This document shows positions 35,533-43,543 of a stretch of DNA of 64,000 nucleotides, in pieces. Each line of letters begins with the position of its first letter. Within the stretch, counting starts at the first letter, position 1. Origin of the DNA: Cyanidium caldarium (Eukaryota > Rhodophyta > Bangiophyceae > Cyanidiales > Cyanidiaceae); contig JANCYW010000010.1 of NCBI GenBank assembly GCA_026184775.1, forward strand, positions 62,001-126,000. Direction: 5' to 3'. The position numbers and the translations under genes were made by a program. The notes beneath the pieces were generated by a model. That model was not told the DNA's origin and did no database searches. It worked only from the letters and a program-made list of their open reading frames with translations.

Positions 35533-38238
35533 ATGACTGCGGAGAAGCCGGGCATTCCGGACCTTGCCCGTATCCCGCGGAGCCCCTTGCGGCACGCCGA
35601 GCAGCCGGACTTGGGCAACTCTGCGGCGGCTGCAGCGCAGGTCGAGGGCGGCCAGTGCGCAGGGGCGCCGCCGGCAGACACCAGGGTGAGTGTGGAGACG
35701 CAGGCAACAGGTCTATGTGGTAAGCAACTGAACAGCTCCACGAGGCTAGGCGCTGAGGGCGTTGAAGTTGAGGTTGGGGTGGACCTTACGGTGAGCCCAT
35801 CGGTGCCCAGCCGGAAGCGTCCGGGCAGCGCTGTCGATGACATCGCCTCGGCGGGCGAGGCGACGTCGCCAAACGGTTGGGATGGAGTTGGTGATTGCCG
35901 ATCAACGCCAGCCGATCCGCCTGCTTCGAGCGTCGACAGTGATCCAGCGCCGCGGACCACCTCGACCGCGTCGTGCAAGCGGATGAAGGCCCCCGCGGGC
36001 ACGGCTGCCACCGTCACCCAAATGCAATCTTGGCTGCAGCGCACCCGAGCCGCCTACCGAGACGGCCTCCGTTCGCGCGTCGAACACATCGTGCGACAGA
36101 ACCGGGCGATGCTGCAGCAGCGCAGCGACCATGCTGCGTGCTGGCCGCCCCTACAGCCGCGCTTGCGGGACGCCGACGGCGCCGACGCCGACACCACGGC
36201 GTTGCGCGGCACCGGCGGCGTGGAGGCGTTTCGCTGCAAGCGAATCAACATGCCGGCGGTGGAGCATATCCCACCGTGCACTGCATATGTACCGCTGAAG
36301 GCCAGCTTCCCGGCGCTGGACGCCAACGCCGACCAGATGTTTATGCCCTACGTGGGCGACTCGGAACGGGACACGCGCAGTCTGGTGAAGCTGCTGCACT
36401 CCATGGAGGAAATCGAGCGTATGGAGCAGTCGACTGAGGAGGACTCGGAACCGGCGGCGCCGACGACGACCGCCTCGCACCAGAGCTTGTCGGAGACGGC
36501 CGACCACAACGCCCGGTTCCACAGCGCCGAGGATATCTATTTCCCATCCAAAGCGTCTTTTCGGGCGCTGAGCGTCGAAGCAGAGCGGCGATACACGCGG
36601 CTGCTGCGGACGCAGCAACGCGACGCTTATGTGGTGCGGGCGTTCCTGCGCGAGTTTGGCGACGACGACGAAGCCGCACGGACGCTCCTCCTCAGGGGGA
36701 GCCGCTTGCGCCCCGAGGCCTTCGAATGGTATCGCGGGCGTGTGCGCAAGGAAGAGTCGGCGATGCGGGCGGGCGACGCGGTGGCTCGAAACGTCGAGGA
36801 GCGCGTGGGGGAACTGCTGACATCGGACACCATGACCACGCTGTTCTGTCGGCGGTGTTACTGCTTCGACTGCGGACTGCACGGCATCCATCACCCGCTG
36901 CCGACGGTGGCGGTGCCGGACCTGAGCGTGCGCTGGATCGGGGACATCGCGGCCACACCCTGCGGTGCGCAGTGCTTCGCGCGGTGGCTGCCGGAGGTGT
37001 CGGCGGCGATGACCGCGCCCGACCTGGAGAGGCTGCTGGCGCGGTGGGCGCGGTCAGCGGCGGTGGCGGAACCCGTCTGGTCCGACAACGAGCGGCGCCT
37101 GTTGCGCATCGGGCACGAGTTGTACGGCGGCGACTTTTGCCGTATTGCCGCCGGACTGGTGCGCTCGCGCTCGTGCCAGGCCTGCGCCGCCCAGACCGCC
37201 GAGTGGCGGGGCGCGGCCTGGGCCGCCGAGGTGCACGCGTTGCATCAGCAACAGTTGGCGGCGCGCGAGGCCATCAACAATCGCCAACAGGTGTATTGGC
37301 GACGGTGCAACAAGAGCCCGATGGTTCGGCCGCGCACCGGTCCTCCCGATGCGATAACCGCCGCCAGCAACGGCGATGCAACCCTGTCCACCCATCGCCG
37401 TCCTGTCGGTCGTCGCCCGCCAGCACTCTCCGGGGACCGCACCGGCGATATCGCCGTGGAGAACGATTCGCCGGCCAAAGCGCGTGCCGACAACACCGCG
37501 GGCACCGCGGACGGCACGGCGATGGCGCTGTCGCCGTACCGCCCATGCCATCACGACGGCGCCTGCACCACCAAAAACTGCAGCTGCCTCGGCGCTGGCA
37601 AGCTGTGCGAAAAGTATTGCGCATGTCACTGCGCGCGCACCGGCGAGTCGTGCGCCTACCGCTTTCAGGGCTGTCGGTGTCGAGGCGGCTGCCACACCCG
37701 CAAGTGCCCGTGTTATGCGGCCGCGCGAGAATGTGATCCCGACGGATGCACCCTGTGTTGCGCCGGCGGTGGTGTGGAGGCGGAGGACGCGGCGCGTCCC
37801 TGCGAGAACATGCCGCTGCAGCGAAGCACACAGCAGCGCCTACTACTGGGCAAGTCGGACGTGCACGGCTGGGGGGTGTTTGCGCGCGATGCTATCCCCC
37901 GCGGGACGTTTATCGCCGAGTATTGCGGCGAGCTGGTGTCGCAGTACGAGGCGGAGAGGCGCGGCCGCCTGCACGACAGTACCACGGGCGTGTCGTACCT
38001 GTTCGATCTCGACGCGGAGCTGTGCCTGGATGCGCATCGCAAGGGCAAGAAGAGCAAGTACATCAACCACAGCCGCACCGCGCCGCAGCGCAACTGTCAA
38101 GTGCGATCTCGGGTGGTGGGCGGCGATCGTCGCGTGAGTGTGTTTGCGGACCGTGATATTGCCGCCGGGGAGGAGTTGTTTTTTGACTATGGTTATTCGC
38201 GGGGCGGCAGTGCACCGGCCTGGGCGTTCAATACCTGA
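35533..38238 (+). CDS. EZH2: Polycomb E(z)-type histone H3K27 methyltransferase
   Basis: Catalytic subunit of PRC2, trimethylating histone H3 Lys27 in the nucleus. The product is 901 aa from the ATG at 35533 (MTAEKPGIPDLARIP); an ATG at 35437 is an alternative. After a disordered N-terminus comes an E(z)-specific stretch with CKRINMPAVEHIPPC. A SANT-like region contains WSDNERRLLRIGHELYGGDF CRIA. The CXC/pre-SET domain (~residues 670-745) is complete: CTTKNCSCLGAGKLCEKYC, CYRFQGC-type repeats and CHTRKCPCYAAARECDPDGC. The SET domain (~770-896) contains SDVHGWGVFARDAIPRG, EYCGELVSQYEAERRGR, KYINHSRTAPQRNCQV and AGEELFFDYGY. No post-SET cysteines follow, as in EZH enzymes. Its 3' end overlaps the convergent PPR gene by 11 bp. 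Confidence 0.9.
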   Translation: MTAEKPGIPDLARIPRSPLRHAEQPDLGNSAAAAAQVEGGQCAGAPPADTRVSVETQATGLCGKQLNSSTRLGAEGVEVEVGVDLTVSPSVPSRKRPGSAVDDIASAGEATSPNGWDGVGDCRSTPADPPASSVDSDPAPRTTSTASCKRMKAPAGTAATVTQMQSWLQRTRAAYRDGLRSRVEHIVRQNRAMLQQRSDHAACWPPLQPRLRDADGADADTTALRGTGGVEAFRCKRINMPAVEHIPPCTAYVPLKASFPALDANADQMFMPYVGDSERDTRSLVKLLHSMEEIERMEQSTEEDSEPAAPTTTASHQSLSETADHNARFHSAEDIYFPSKASFRALSVEAERRYTRLLRTQQRDAYVVRAFLREFGDDDEAARTLLLRGSRLRPEAFEWYRGRVRKEESAMRAGDAVARNVEERVGELLTSDTMTTLFCRRCYCFDCGLHGIHHPLPTVAVPDLSVRWIGDIAATPCGAQCFARWLPEVSAAMTAPDLERLLARWARSAAVAEPVWSDNERRLLRIGHELYGGDFCRIAAGLVRSRSCQACAAQTAEWRGAAWAAEVHALHQQQLAAREAINNRQQVYWRRCNKSPMVRPRTGPPDAITAASNGDATLSTHRRPVGRRPPALSGDRTGDIAVENDSPAKARADNTAGTADGTAMALSPYRPCHHDGACTTKNCSCLGAGKLCEKYCACHCARTGESCAYRFQGCRCRGGCHTRKCPCYAAARECDPDGCTLCCAGGGVEAEDAARPCENMPLQRSTQQRLLLGKSDVHGWGVFARDAIPRGTFIAEYCGELVSQYEAERRGRLHDSTTGVSYLFDLDAELCLDAHRKGKKSKYINHSRTAPQRNCQVRSRVVGGDRRVSVFADRDIAAGEELFFDYGYSRGGSAPAWAFNT

Positions 38239-40564
38239 ACAGCGGCAGAGCGGTCGACGCCTGTGCCACCTCTCCGAAACGCAACGACGATTCCATCGCG
38301 TCCTCCAACTCCTCCAGCGGTGCGGTTGCCGCAGCGGCGCCTGCCAACGCGGTATCTCTCGAGTCGAACGCCCGATATACCAGCGCCGTGCGCACATCTC
38401 GCGGCACCTTCAGCGCCTGTGCTTGGCAAGCATGCAGAAACGCCACCATTTCCGCATTTCCTCCCTCGCCATCCCCAGGCTGCACCAGCGAACACTCGCA
38501 CCACGCTGCCCGCAACAACTGCACCGACAACGATGTGGCGGAGCACGCCACCGCCGCGATCAGCCGCGCGACCACCGCCCAGTCGCGTCGCTCCGCACAG
38601 TACGACACCAGTGACTGCAGCACCGGCGTCATCGAGGCGGTCGCCGCCGGATGCAGCTCCGACAACGCCTGCAACAGTGCGGTTACCGATGCGGGCGACG
38701 AGCTCAACAGCGCCTCGCTCCAGTGGGTGAGAATGCTGCGCCCGACCGCGTCCAACTCGATGCCGTGCTGCGCCGCCAGTTCGGCGACCACCGCCAGCGC
38801 CCGGCGCACATCCCCGGCGCGCTTGCACGCTGTCAACAGCGTGTTCAGAGTGCACGAATCCGGCGCCACCGCCGCCCGATGCATCTTGGCCAGCACCGCG
38901 AACGCCCGATCCAGCTCGCCGCCGCGACAACAGGCACCGATCAGCGCGTTAAACGTGAAGATGGTCGGCTGCAGATCTTCAGCCTCCATGCGCGCACACA
39001 CCTGAAACGCCATGTCCACCGCCTCGTCCTTGCTGCACGCATCGATCAGCGCGTTGTAGGTCATGGTGTCCGCCCGTACGCCCGCCTCGTGCATGCGGTC
39101 CAGCACCCGCAGCGCGCGCTCCAGTTGGCGCACGCGCGCCGCCGCGGTGATCAGCGAGTTGAAGGTGACTCGATCCGGCTGGATGCCACGCGCACGCATT
39201 CGCTCGTACATGGCGAACGCCTCGTCGGCCATTTTGGCCCGCGAGTAGGCGCCGATGAGGGCATTGCAGGCGAAGATGTCCCACGTCAGTCCCTCACGTT
39301 CCATCTCTTGAAAGGCCAACTCAGCGCGTCGTGGCGCGTTGGCCTTGGCGCACGCGTCGATGAGCGAGGCGAAACAGAAGCGATTCGGGCGGAGGCCGCG
39401 CGCTCGCATGCGCTGCAGCACCGAAAACGCCAGCGAGTCGTCGTGTCGCTTAGCGCAGATGTCCATCAGCGTGCCGTAGGTGACCACGTCGGGTTCGGCG
39501 TGTGCGCTCGACTCCATCTCGTCGACGATTTGGAAGGCGCTCTCGATGCGGCCCGCGCGCCCCACCACCTTGAGAATGGCGTTGTAGGCGACCACGTTGA
39601 GCGCGTGCGTGTGTTCTTGCTTCACCCGGTGGAAGAGGCGAATGGCCTGCTCGGCCATGCCGCAACGACCGAGCGCCTCGAACAGCGCCGAGAAGGTGAA
39701 CGAGTTGGGGCGCACGCCCCGGATGCCCATTTCGTAGTACGCCCGTAGCGCCTGCTCGCCTTGCTCCAGCTTTCCGTAGCATGAAATCACCATGCTGTAG
39801 GTGGCCACGTCAAAGTGCACGCGACCGTGTCGCTCGGCCTCGACGGAGAGTGCCAGTGCTTCGGCGTGGCGTTTGGCCTTGCACAATACGCTCATACGGG
39901 CGTTGAGCTCTCGCGCCGAGTCGGTGGCGGTGGCAGCGGCGGTGACGATCGATAGCGGCCACAACGACATGGCCGCTGCGGAGGTGGTGGCGGTCGGGGC
40001 GCCGGCGCGACGGGTGCGCGACCGCGGCCGCCGTTCCCGGCCGGTGCCGCTGGGCGCACTCGCGCGCCATGTTCCGGCGCCGCGGTTGCCGGCATCGCTC
40101 AGTGGCACCGTCCGGTCGGCACCGCCATTCCGCCAGCGCCACGCGCCCGCCTCTCCGCGGTCACCGGTGCTCCAATTGGCGGCGCCCGGTGGAAACGCTT
40201 CCCCCGGGCGTAGCGGTCGCCAACGCGCGGATCGCTCCACACACAGGCGCGGAAAGGCACTGTCCGCCGAGTTGCCGGTGTTGCTCCCGTTGTTGCCGTT
40301 GCCCACCAGTGAAGCGTTGCCGCCGTTGCGACCGCTGTTGTTGCGGTCCCCCGCGCCGCCCACGTTCCGAGTCGGACAAACTGCCGGCGCTTTGGTGCCC
40401 GCGTCCCCCAGCACTTGCAGCGCGCTCTGATTGGCTACCCGCTCGGCTTCGAGGAGGCATTCATTGAATTGGAACATGAGTTGCTCCTCGCTAGGAACCG
40501 CCTCCGCCGCCGGGGCATGCCCTCGCGGCAACGCGCCAGGTTGCTCCCGAGCAGGCGGCAACAT
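38228..40564 (-). CDS. P-class pentatricopeptide repeat protein
   Basis: Organellar RNA-binding PPR protein, 778 aa. The N-terminal ~220 residues are low complexity with Asn/Gly runs (NVGGAGDRNNSGRNGGNAS) and an Arg-rich part. About eleven 35-aa PPR motifs follow (~residues 230-590), for example VVTYGTLMDICAKRHDDSLA, NRFCFASLIDACAKANAPR, DRVTFNSLITAAARVRQLER and TMTYNALIDACSKDEAVDMA. Repeats are contiguous and of canonical length, which defines P-class. A helical C-terminal region of ~190 residues has no DYW, E or SMR domain. Likely role is stabilisation or translation of one chloroplast or mitochondrial RNA, as for the P-class proteins of plants. The start is the ATG at 40562-40564. No clear transit peptide is seen at the very N-terminus (MLPPAREQPGALPRGHA). 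Confidence 0.9.
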   Translation of the reverse strand: MLPPAREQPGALPRGHAPAAEAVPSEEQLMFQFNECLLEAERVANQSALQVLGDAGTKAPAVCPTRNVGGAGDRNNSGRNGGNASLVGNGNNGSNTGNSADSAFPRLCVERSARWRPLRPGEAFPPGAANWSTGDRGEAGAWRWRNGGADRTVPLSDAGNRGAGTWRASAPSGTGRERRPRSRTRRAGAPTATTSAAAMSLWPLSIVTAAATATDSARELNARMSVLCKAKRHAEALALSVEAERHGRVHFDVATYSMVISCYGKLEQGEQALRAYYEMGIRGVRPNSFTFSALFEALGRCGMAEQAIRLFHRVKQEHTHALNVVAYNAILKVVGRAGRIESAFQIVDEMESSAHAEPDVVTYGTLMDICAKRHDDSLAFSVLQRMRARGLRPNRFCFASLIDACAKANAPRRAELAFQEMEREGLTWDIFACNALIGAYSRAKMADEAFAMYERMRARGIQPDRVTFNSLITAAARVRQLERALRVLDRMHEAGVRADTMTYNALIDACSKDEAVDMAFQVCARMEAEDLQPTIFTFNALIGACCRGGELDRAFAVLAKMHRAAVAPDSCTLNTLLTACKRAGDVRRALAVVAELAAQHGIELDAVGRSILTHWSEALLSSSPASVTALLQALSELHPAATASMTPVLQSLVSYCAERRDWAVVARLIAAVACSATSLSVQLLRAAWCECSLVQPGDGEGGNAEMVAFLHACQAQALKVPRDVRTALVYRAFDSRDTALAGAAAATAPLEELEDAMESSLRFGEVAQASTALPLFRY

Positions 40565-40970
40565 GGCAGCCGCTAATAGGAGCGCAGATTGTTGCGGCTA
40601 CAGGGATGGAAGCCGAAACTACCGGAGCAGCGCGTCGTTGTGCTTTGCGCGCTTCAATCCAGCCTCTGGTCACTTCGGTCGGCGGAGGAACGGTTGCGCG
40701 AGCGAACAAACCGCCTCCCACGCGAGCACGCTCGGCGGCGAACGTTGACCTCAAAGCGATTTCGTCACATCGATGGAGGCGTGACATTCCGAGCGCCAAC
40801 ACGTTCCAGTGAGGCTACCTTTCTTTCGGAGGTTGCCGGGACCTCGTTCTCCTCACCCCCCGCACACCACATGATTGACAGCCCGAAACGCGCCCATTCC
40901 TTTTAATACCTACGCGGCAGTGCCGTTACGCATGTTACCTCTTTCGCTGCCTCCCCATGAGTGTTTCTCT
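40565..40970. other. Intergenic region, no gene recognised
   Basis: About 400 bp between the PPR start and the dapF stop, both on the minus strand. It holds the PPR promoter. No repeat or RNA gene was seen. Confidence 0.5.
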
Positions 40971-42137
40971 CTATGTCGACACTTCACCCGCGAAGACCCT
41001 TCGGGCGGGACCGGTCATCAGCACGTGCTGATCGCGCAAGCGCCACTCGATATGCAGCGGCCCGCCCGGCAAGTACACCAAGCAGGTGTCCGGTGGAGGC
41101 GCGGCGCCCGTGCCGCTCACTGGCAGATGTCGGGTGCGCGGGATCACTCCTGCGAGCATGGCCGCCACCACGGTAGCGCAAGCACCGGTGCCGCAAGCCA
41201 GCGTCCGACCGGCGCCGCGCTCCCACACCAGCACGCGCAGTTTGCGCTCGCCACAAACTTGCACAAACTCGGTGTTCGTCCGCTGCGGAAAAGCCGGATG
41301 ATGCTCAAACTGCGGCCCGATCGCATCCAAATGCGCATCCGCCCATTGCCACGTCGCCTCATCCACAAACAGGATGCAGTGCGGATTGCCCATGGACACT
41401 GCAGTGACCTGCCAGCGATGCTCGCCTCCCGTCGCCGGCGGATGCGGCAGCCTTGCAGTATCTTCGTCCAGCGTCGTCTCCACCGCCACCGGCACTCCCT
41501 CAAAAGAAGAGGTGGCCGGCAAGCGGGCGGGCACAGCCGCCGGCTCCAGCACCGGGGCGCCCATGTCGACACACACTTGTCCGTCGGGCAGCAACTCGGG
41601 CACGATCAGGCCGGCCAGCGTCTGCACCCGGTAACGCCGTGTCGGTGCCGCATCCGCATCGGTCTCCGCCAAAAATTTGGCCAGACAGCGGATGCCGTTG
41701 CCGCACATCTCCGGCTCGCTGCCGTCCGAGTTGAATATACGCATACGCAAGTCGGTATCGGGCTGAGTCGGCGCCAACGCGATGATGACGCCGTCTGCCC
41801 CGATACCAAAGTGGCGATCACACAGCCGCACCGCACTGGCTGGCGTGAGCGACGTCTCCGGCTGGTGCCGCTCGTCGACGAGGATGAAATCGTTGCCGAG
41901 GCCCTCGTACTTGGCAAACGGCAAAGAAGCGACCCGCGTCGTAGTGGACACAGCGCTCATGGTGGTGAGCGCGGCGCCGAAAGTACGTGACGCTGGTGTG
42001 CCTCGAACTTGCTTCGTAACGTTGTGCGCGGGGCGTTCGCGCCAGCCGCTCCCTCGGTCCCGCAGGGCAGAGGTCAACGGACGCCGCCGATCGGTGTTCC
42101 GCGTTGGCACATTTGCCAGTCCGAGCAAAAACGCCAT
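40971..42137 (-). CDS. dapF: Diaminopimelate epimerase, plastid
   Basis: Converts LL- to meso-2,6-diaminopimelate in the plastid lysine pathway. The product is 388 aa. Residues 1-60 look like a transit peptide, starting MAFLLGLANVPTRNTDRRRP, with the F near the start found in red-algal and glaucophyte plastid proteins. The enzyme core begins LPFAKYEGLGNDFILVDER. The two catalytic cysteines are in SDGSEPEMCGNGIRCLAKF and RGAGRTLACGTGACATVVAA, both canonical. VSMGNPHCILFVD and NTEFVQV are further family motifs. The C-terminal PGGPLHIEWR is the usual end. The start at 42137 is the first ATG that yields a transit peptide. It is a single-exon gene like its neighbours. Confidence 0.95.
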   Translation of the reverse strand: MAFLLGLANVPTRNTDRRRPLTSALRDRGSGWRERPAHNVTKQVRGTPASRTFGAALTTMSAVSTTTRVASLPFAKYEGLGNDFILVDERHQPETSLTPASAVRLCDRHFGIGADGVIIALAPTQPDTDLRMRIFNSDGSEPEMCGNGIRCLAKFLAETDADAAPTRRYRVQTLAGLIVPELLPDGQVCVDMGAPVLEPAAVPARLPATSSFEGVPVAVETTLDEDTARLPHPPATGGEHRWQVTAVSMGNPHCILFVDEATWQWADAHLDAIGPQFEHHPAFPQRTNTEFVQVCGERKLRVLVWERGAGRTLACGTGACATVVAAMLAGVIPRTRHLPVSGTGAAPPPDTCLVYLPGGPLHIEWRLRDQHVLMTGPARRVFAGEVST

Positions 42138-42399
42138 CGACTCCGAAACGAAGCCCCTTCGCCGCGCCACTTTACGCTACGTGGAAATTCCTTCCGATCA
42201 GGACGGTTTCACGGTGAACGACGCACCTCCACGAACGGCAACGCCTCCAAACGACCGCTGCGGTTTGGGTCGGTTCGCAAGAGCCGCTGGCAATTCACGG
42301 AGGGGGAAACCCCGGTGCTTCGGGTCAGTGTGATATCACCAAGGGCGTGAACTTCTTTAGGTCTACGGCAAGGGCTGCCTACGTCCGTATCCGTGCCAC

Positions 42400-43101
42400 T
42401 CATGGCGTGTGTTCGGTATCCGCAACGACCTGCTCCCGTTTCGCTTTCACCGCGCGCCCGTAAAAGTTGCGGCCCACCATCCAGGAAAAGCCGGGTATGG
42501 CGTCCGACTGCACCTGGATAGCATCGGCCGCAAATCCCGCTTTCAGGAACGGCTCTAGCGTCCAGACCCGGTCCAGTTTGCAGCCGCGGGCGACCACTCG
42601 ATGCAGCGGCGTCAGCAGGCGCGACGGTAACGACTGCTGGTGCTCCGCCTCCCAGGCATGGTCTAGGAAGATGTATTGGCCGCCGGGCCGCAGCACCCGA
42701 TGCACCTCGGCCATGAATTCCTCTTGGCTGGGCACGGTGCAGAGGATCAGCGTGGCCACCACGCAGTCGAAGCGGTCGTCCCCGAAAGGGAGCACGTGCC
42801 CGTCACCTTGGTGATGCACCAGCACCAGACCCCGCGCATCGGCTTTCTGCTGCGCTAACGGCGACGGCGCCGGCGCTAGCGTCAGCGTGTGCAGCGTGCG
42901 CATTTCGCTAGGGTAATGCGGCAGGTTCAGTCCCGAGCCCATACCGATCTCCAACACCTCGAGCGCTGACCCCAAGCGGTCGTCGACACCCACGTCCGCG
43001 AGCAGGCGTTGACGCAGCTCAGACATGTGGGCCGTCTCGACGCGATCCATACACCGGTCAAAGAGCGCCTCATCGTACCACTGCGAGAAGCGCTGTCCCA
43101 T
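42400..43101 (-). CDS. METTL7-like SAM-dependent methyltransferase
   Basis: Class I methyltransferase of 233 aa. It starts MGQRFSQWYDEALFDRCMDR, a short helical cap. Motif I is LEVLEIGMGSGLNLPHYP, binding S-adenosylmethionine. The acidic loop and motif II/post-II regions read GDGHVLPFGDDRFDCVVATL, then ILCTVPSQEEFMAEVHRVLR PGG. The C-terminus has a second lobe (HRVVARGCKLDRVWTLEPFL). The VxxxxILCTVPxxxxxxxExxRVLxPGG pattern is shared with METTL7 (TMT1) thiol methyltransferases and related plant proteins. A hydrophobic N-terminal membrane anchor of animal METTL7 is missing here. Substrate cannot be inferred. The start is the ATG at 43099-43101. Confidence 0.8.
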   Translation of the reverse strand: MGQRFSQWYDEALFDRCMDRVETAHMSELRQRLLADVGVDDRLGSALEVLEIGMGSGLNLPHYPSEMRTLHTLTLAPAPSPLAQQKADARGLVLVHHQGDGHVLPFGDDRFDCVVATLILCTVPSQEEFMAEVHRVLRPGGQYIFLDHAWEAEHQQSLPSRLLTPLHRVVARGCKLDRVWTLEPFLKAGFAADAIQVQSDAIPGFSWMVGRNFYGRAVKAKREQVVADTEHTP

Positions 43102-43187
43102 AGTGGAGTGAGCCCCGATGGAGAGCGATCACCGCGCGCAGAGTGTGAGGACGTGAGAGCACTGGGATCACGGTACGGCAGATTCTT

Positions 43188-43394
43188 CTACACCTCCCCC
43201 CCGACACCCGACGCCCCGCTCACCTCCGCCGTCCAGTTTGCTGCTAGAAAGTCTTCCTCGTGCAGCACTTTCCGCGCAACACTGCACCGCCTGTGGACGA
43301 AACGCACGGTATCGCTCAGCGGCACGATGGCGTTCGGTTCAGGTGACTTGGGAAACAGCGCCTTGACGAGAGAGAGTAACTTTGAGCGTCTCAT
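43188..43394 (-). CDS. Possible small protein, unknown
   Basis: Open frame of 68 aa in the gap between the METTL7-like and CLC genes. It begins MRRSKLLSLVKALFPKSPEP and continues NAIVPLSDTVRFVHRRCSVA, then RKVLHEEDFLAANW. Unlike most short frames here it has a balanced composition, few Arg/Ala runs and codon use like neighbours. The basic amphipathic start could be a mitochondrial signal. No family was recognised. It could also be a chance frame in the METTL7-like promoter. Confidence 0.35.
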   Translation of the reverse strand: MRRSKLLSLVKALFPKSPEPNAIVPLSDTVRFVHRRCSVARKVLHEEDFLAANWTAEVSGASGVGGEV

Positions 43395-43543
43395 CAAGCC
43401 GTCCCACTAGCCAGGACGAGCGGCGCAGTCGCAGGGAATAGAGCGGGTACTGGCGGGCGCGGCAGCGGGAGCAATTGACGAGGCCGGCTTCGTATTCAGA
43501 GCAGTCGGCGGCCGCACCCCCTCTTTCCCCTTTCGCGACCGCC

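Noticed and set aside
40875-41990. Plus-strand open frame of 371 codons opposite dapF
   Set aside because: It is antisense to an unambiguous dapF with both catalytic cysteines; its His/Arg/Gln-rich composition is typical of a GC-rich shadow frame.
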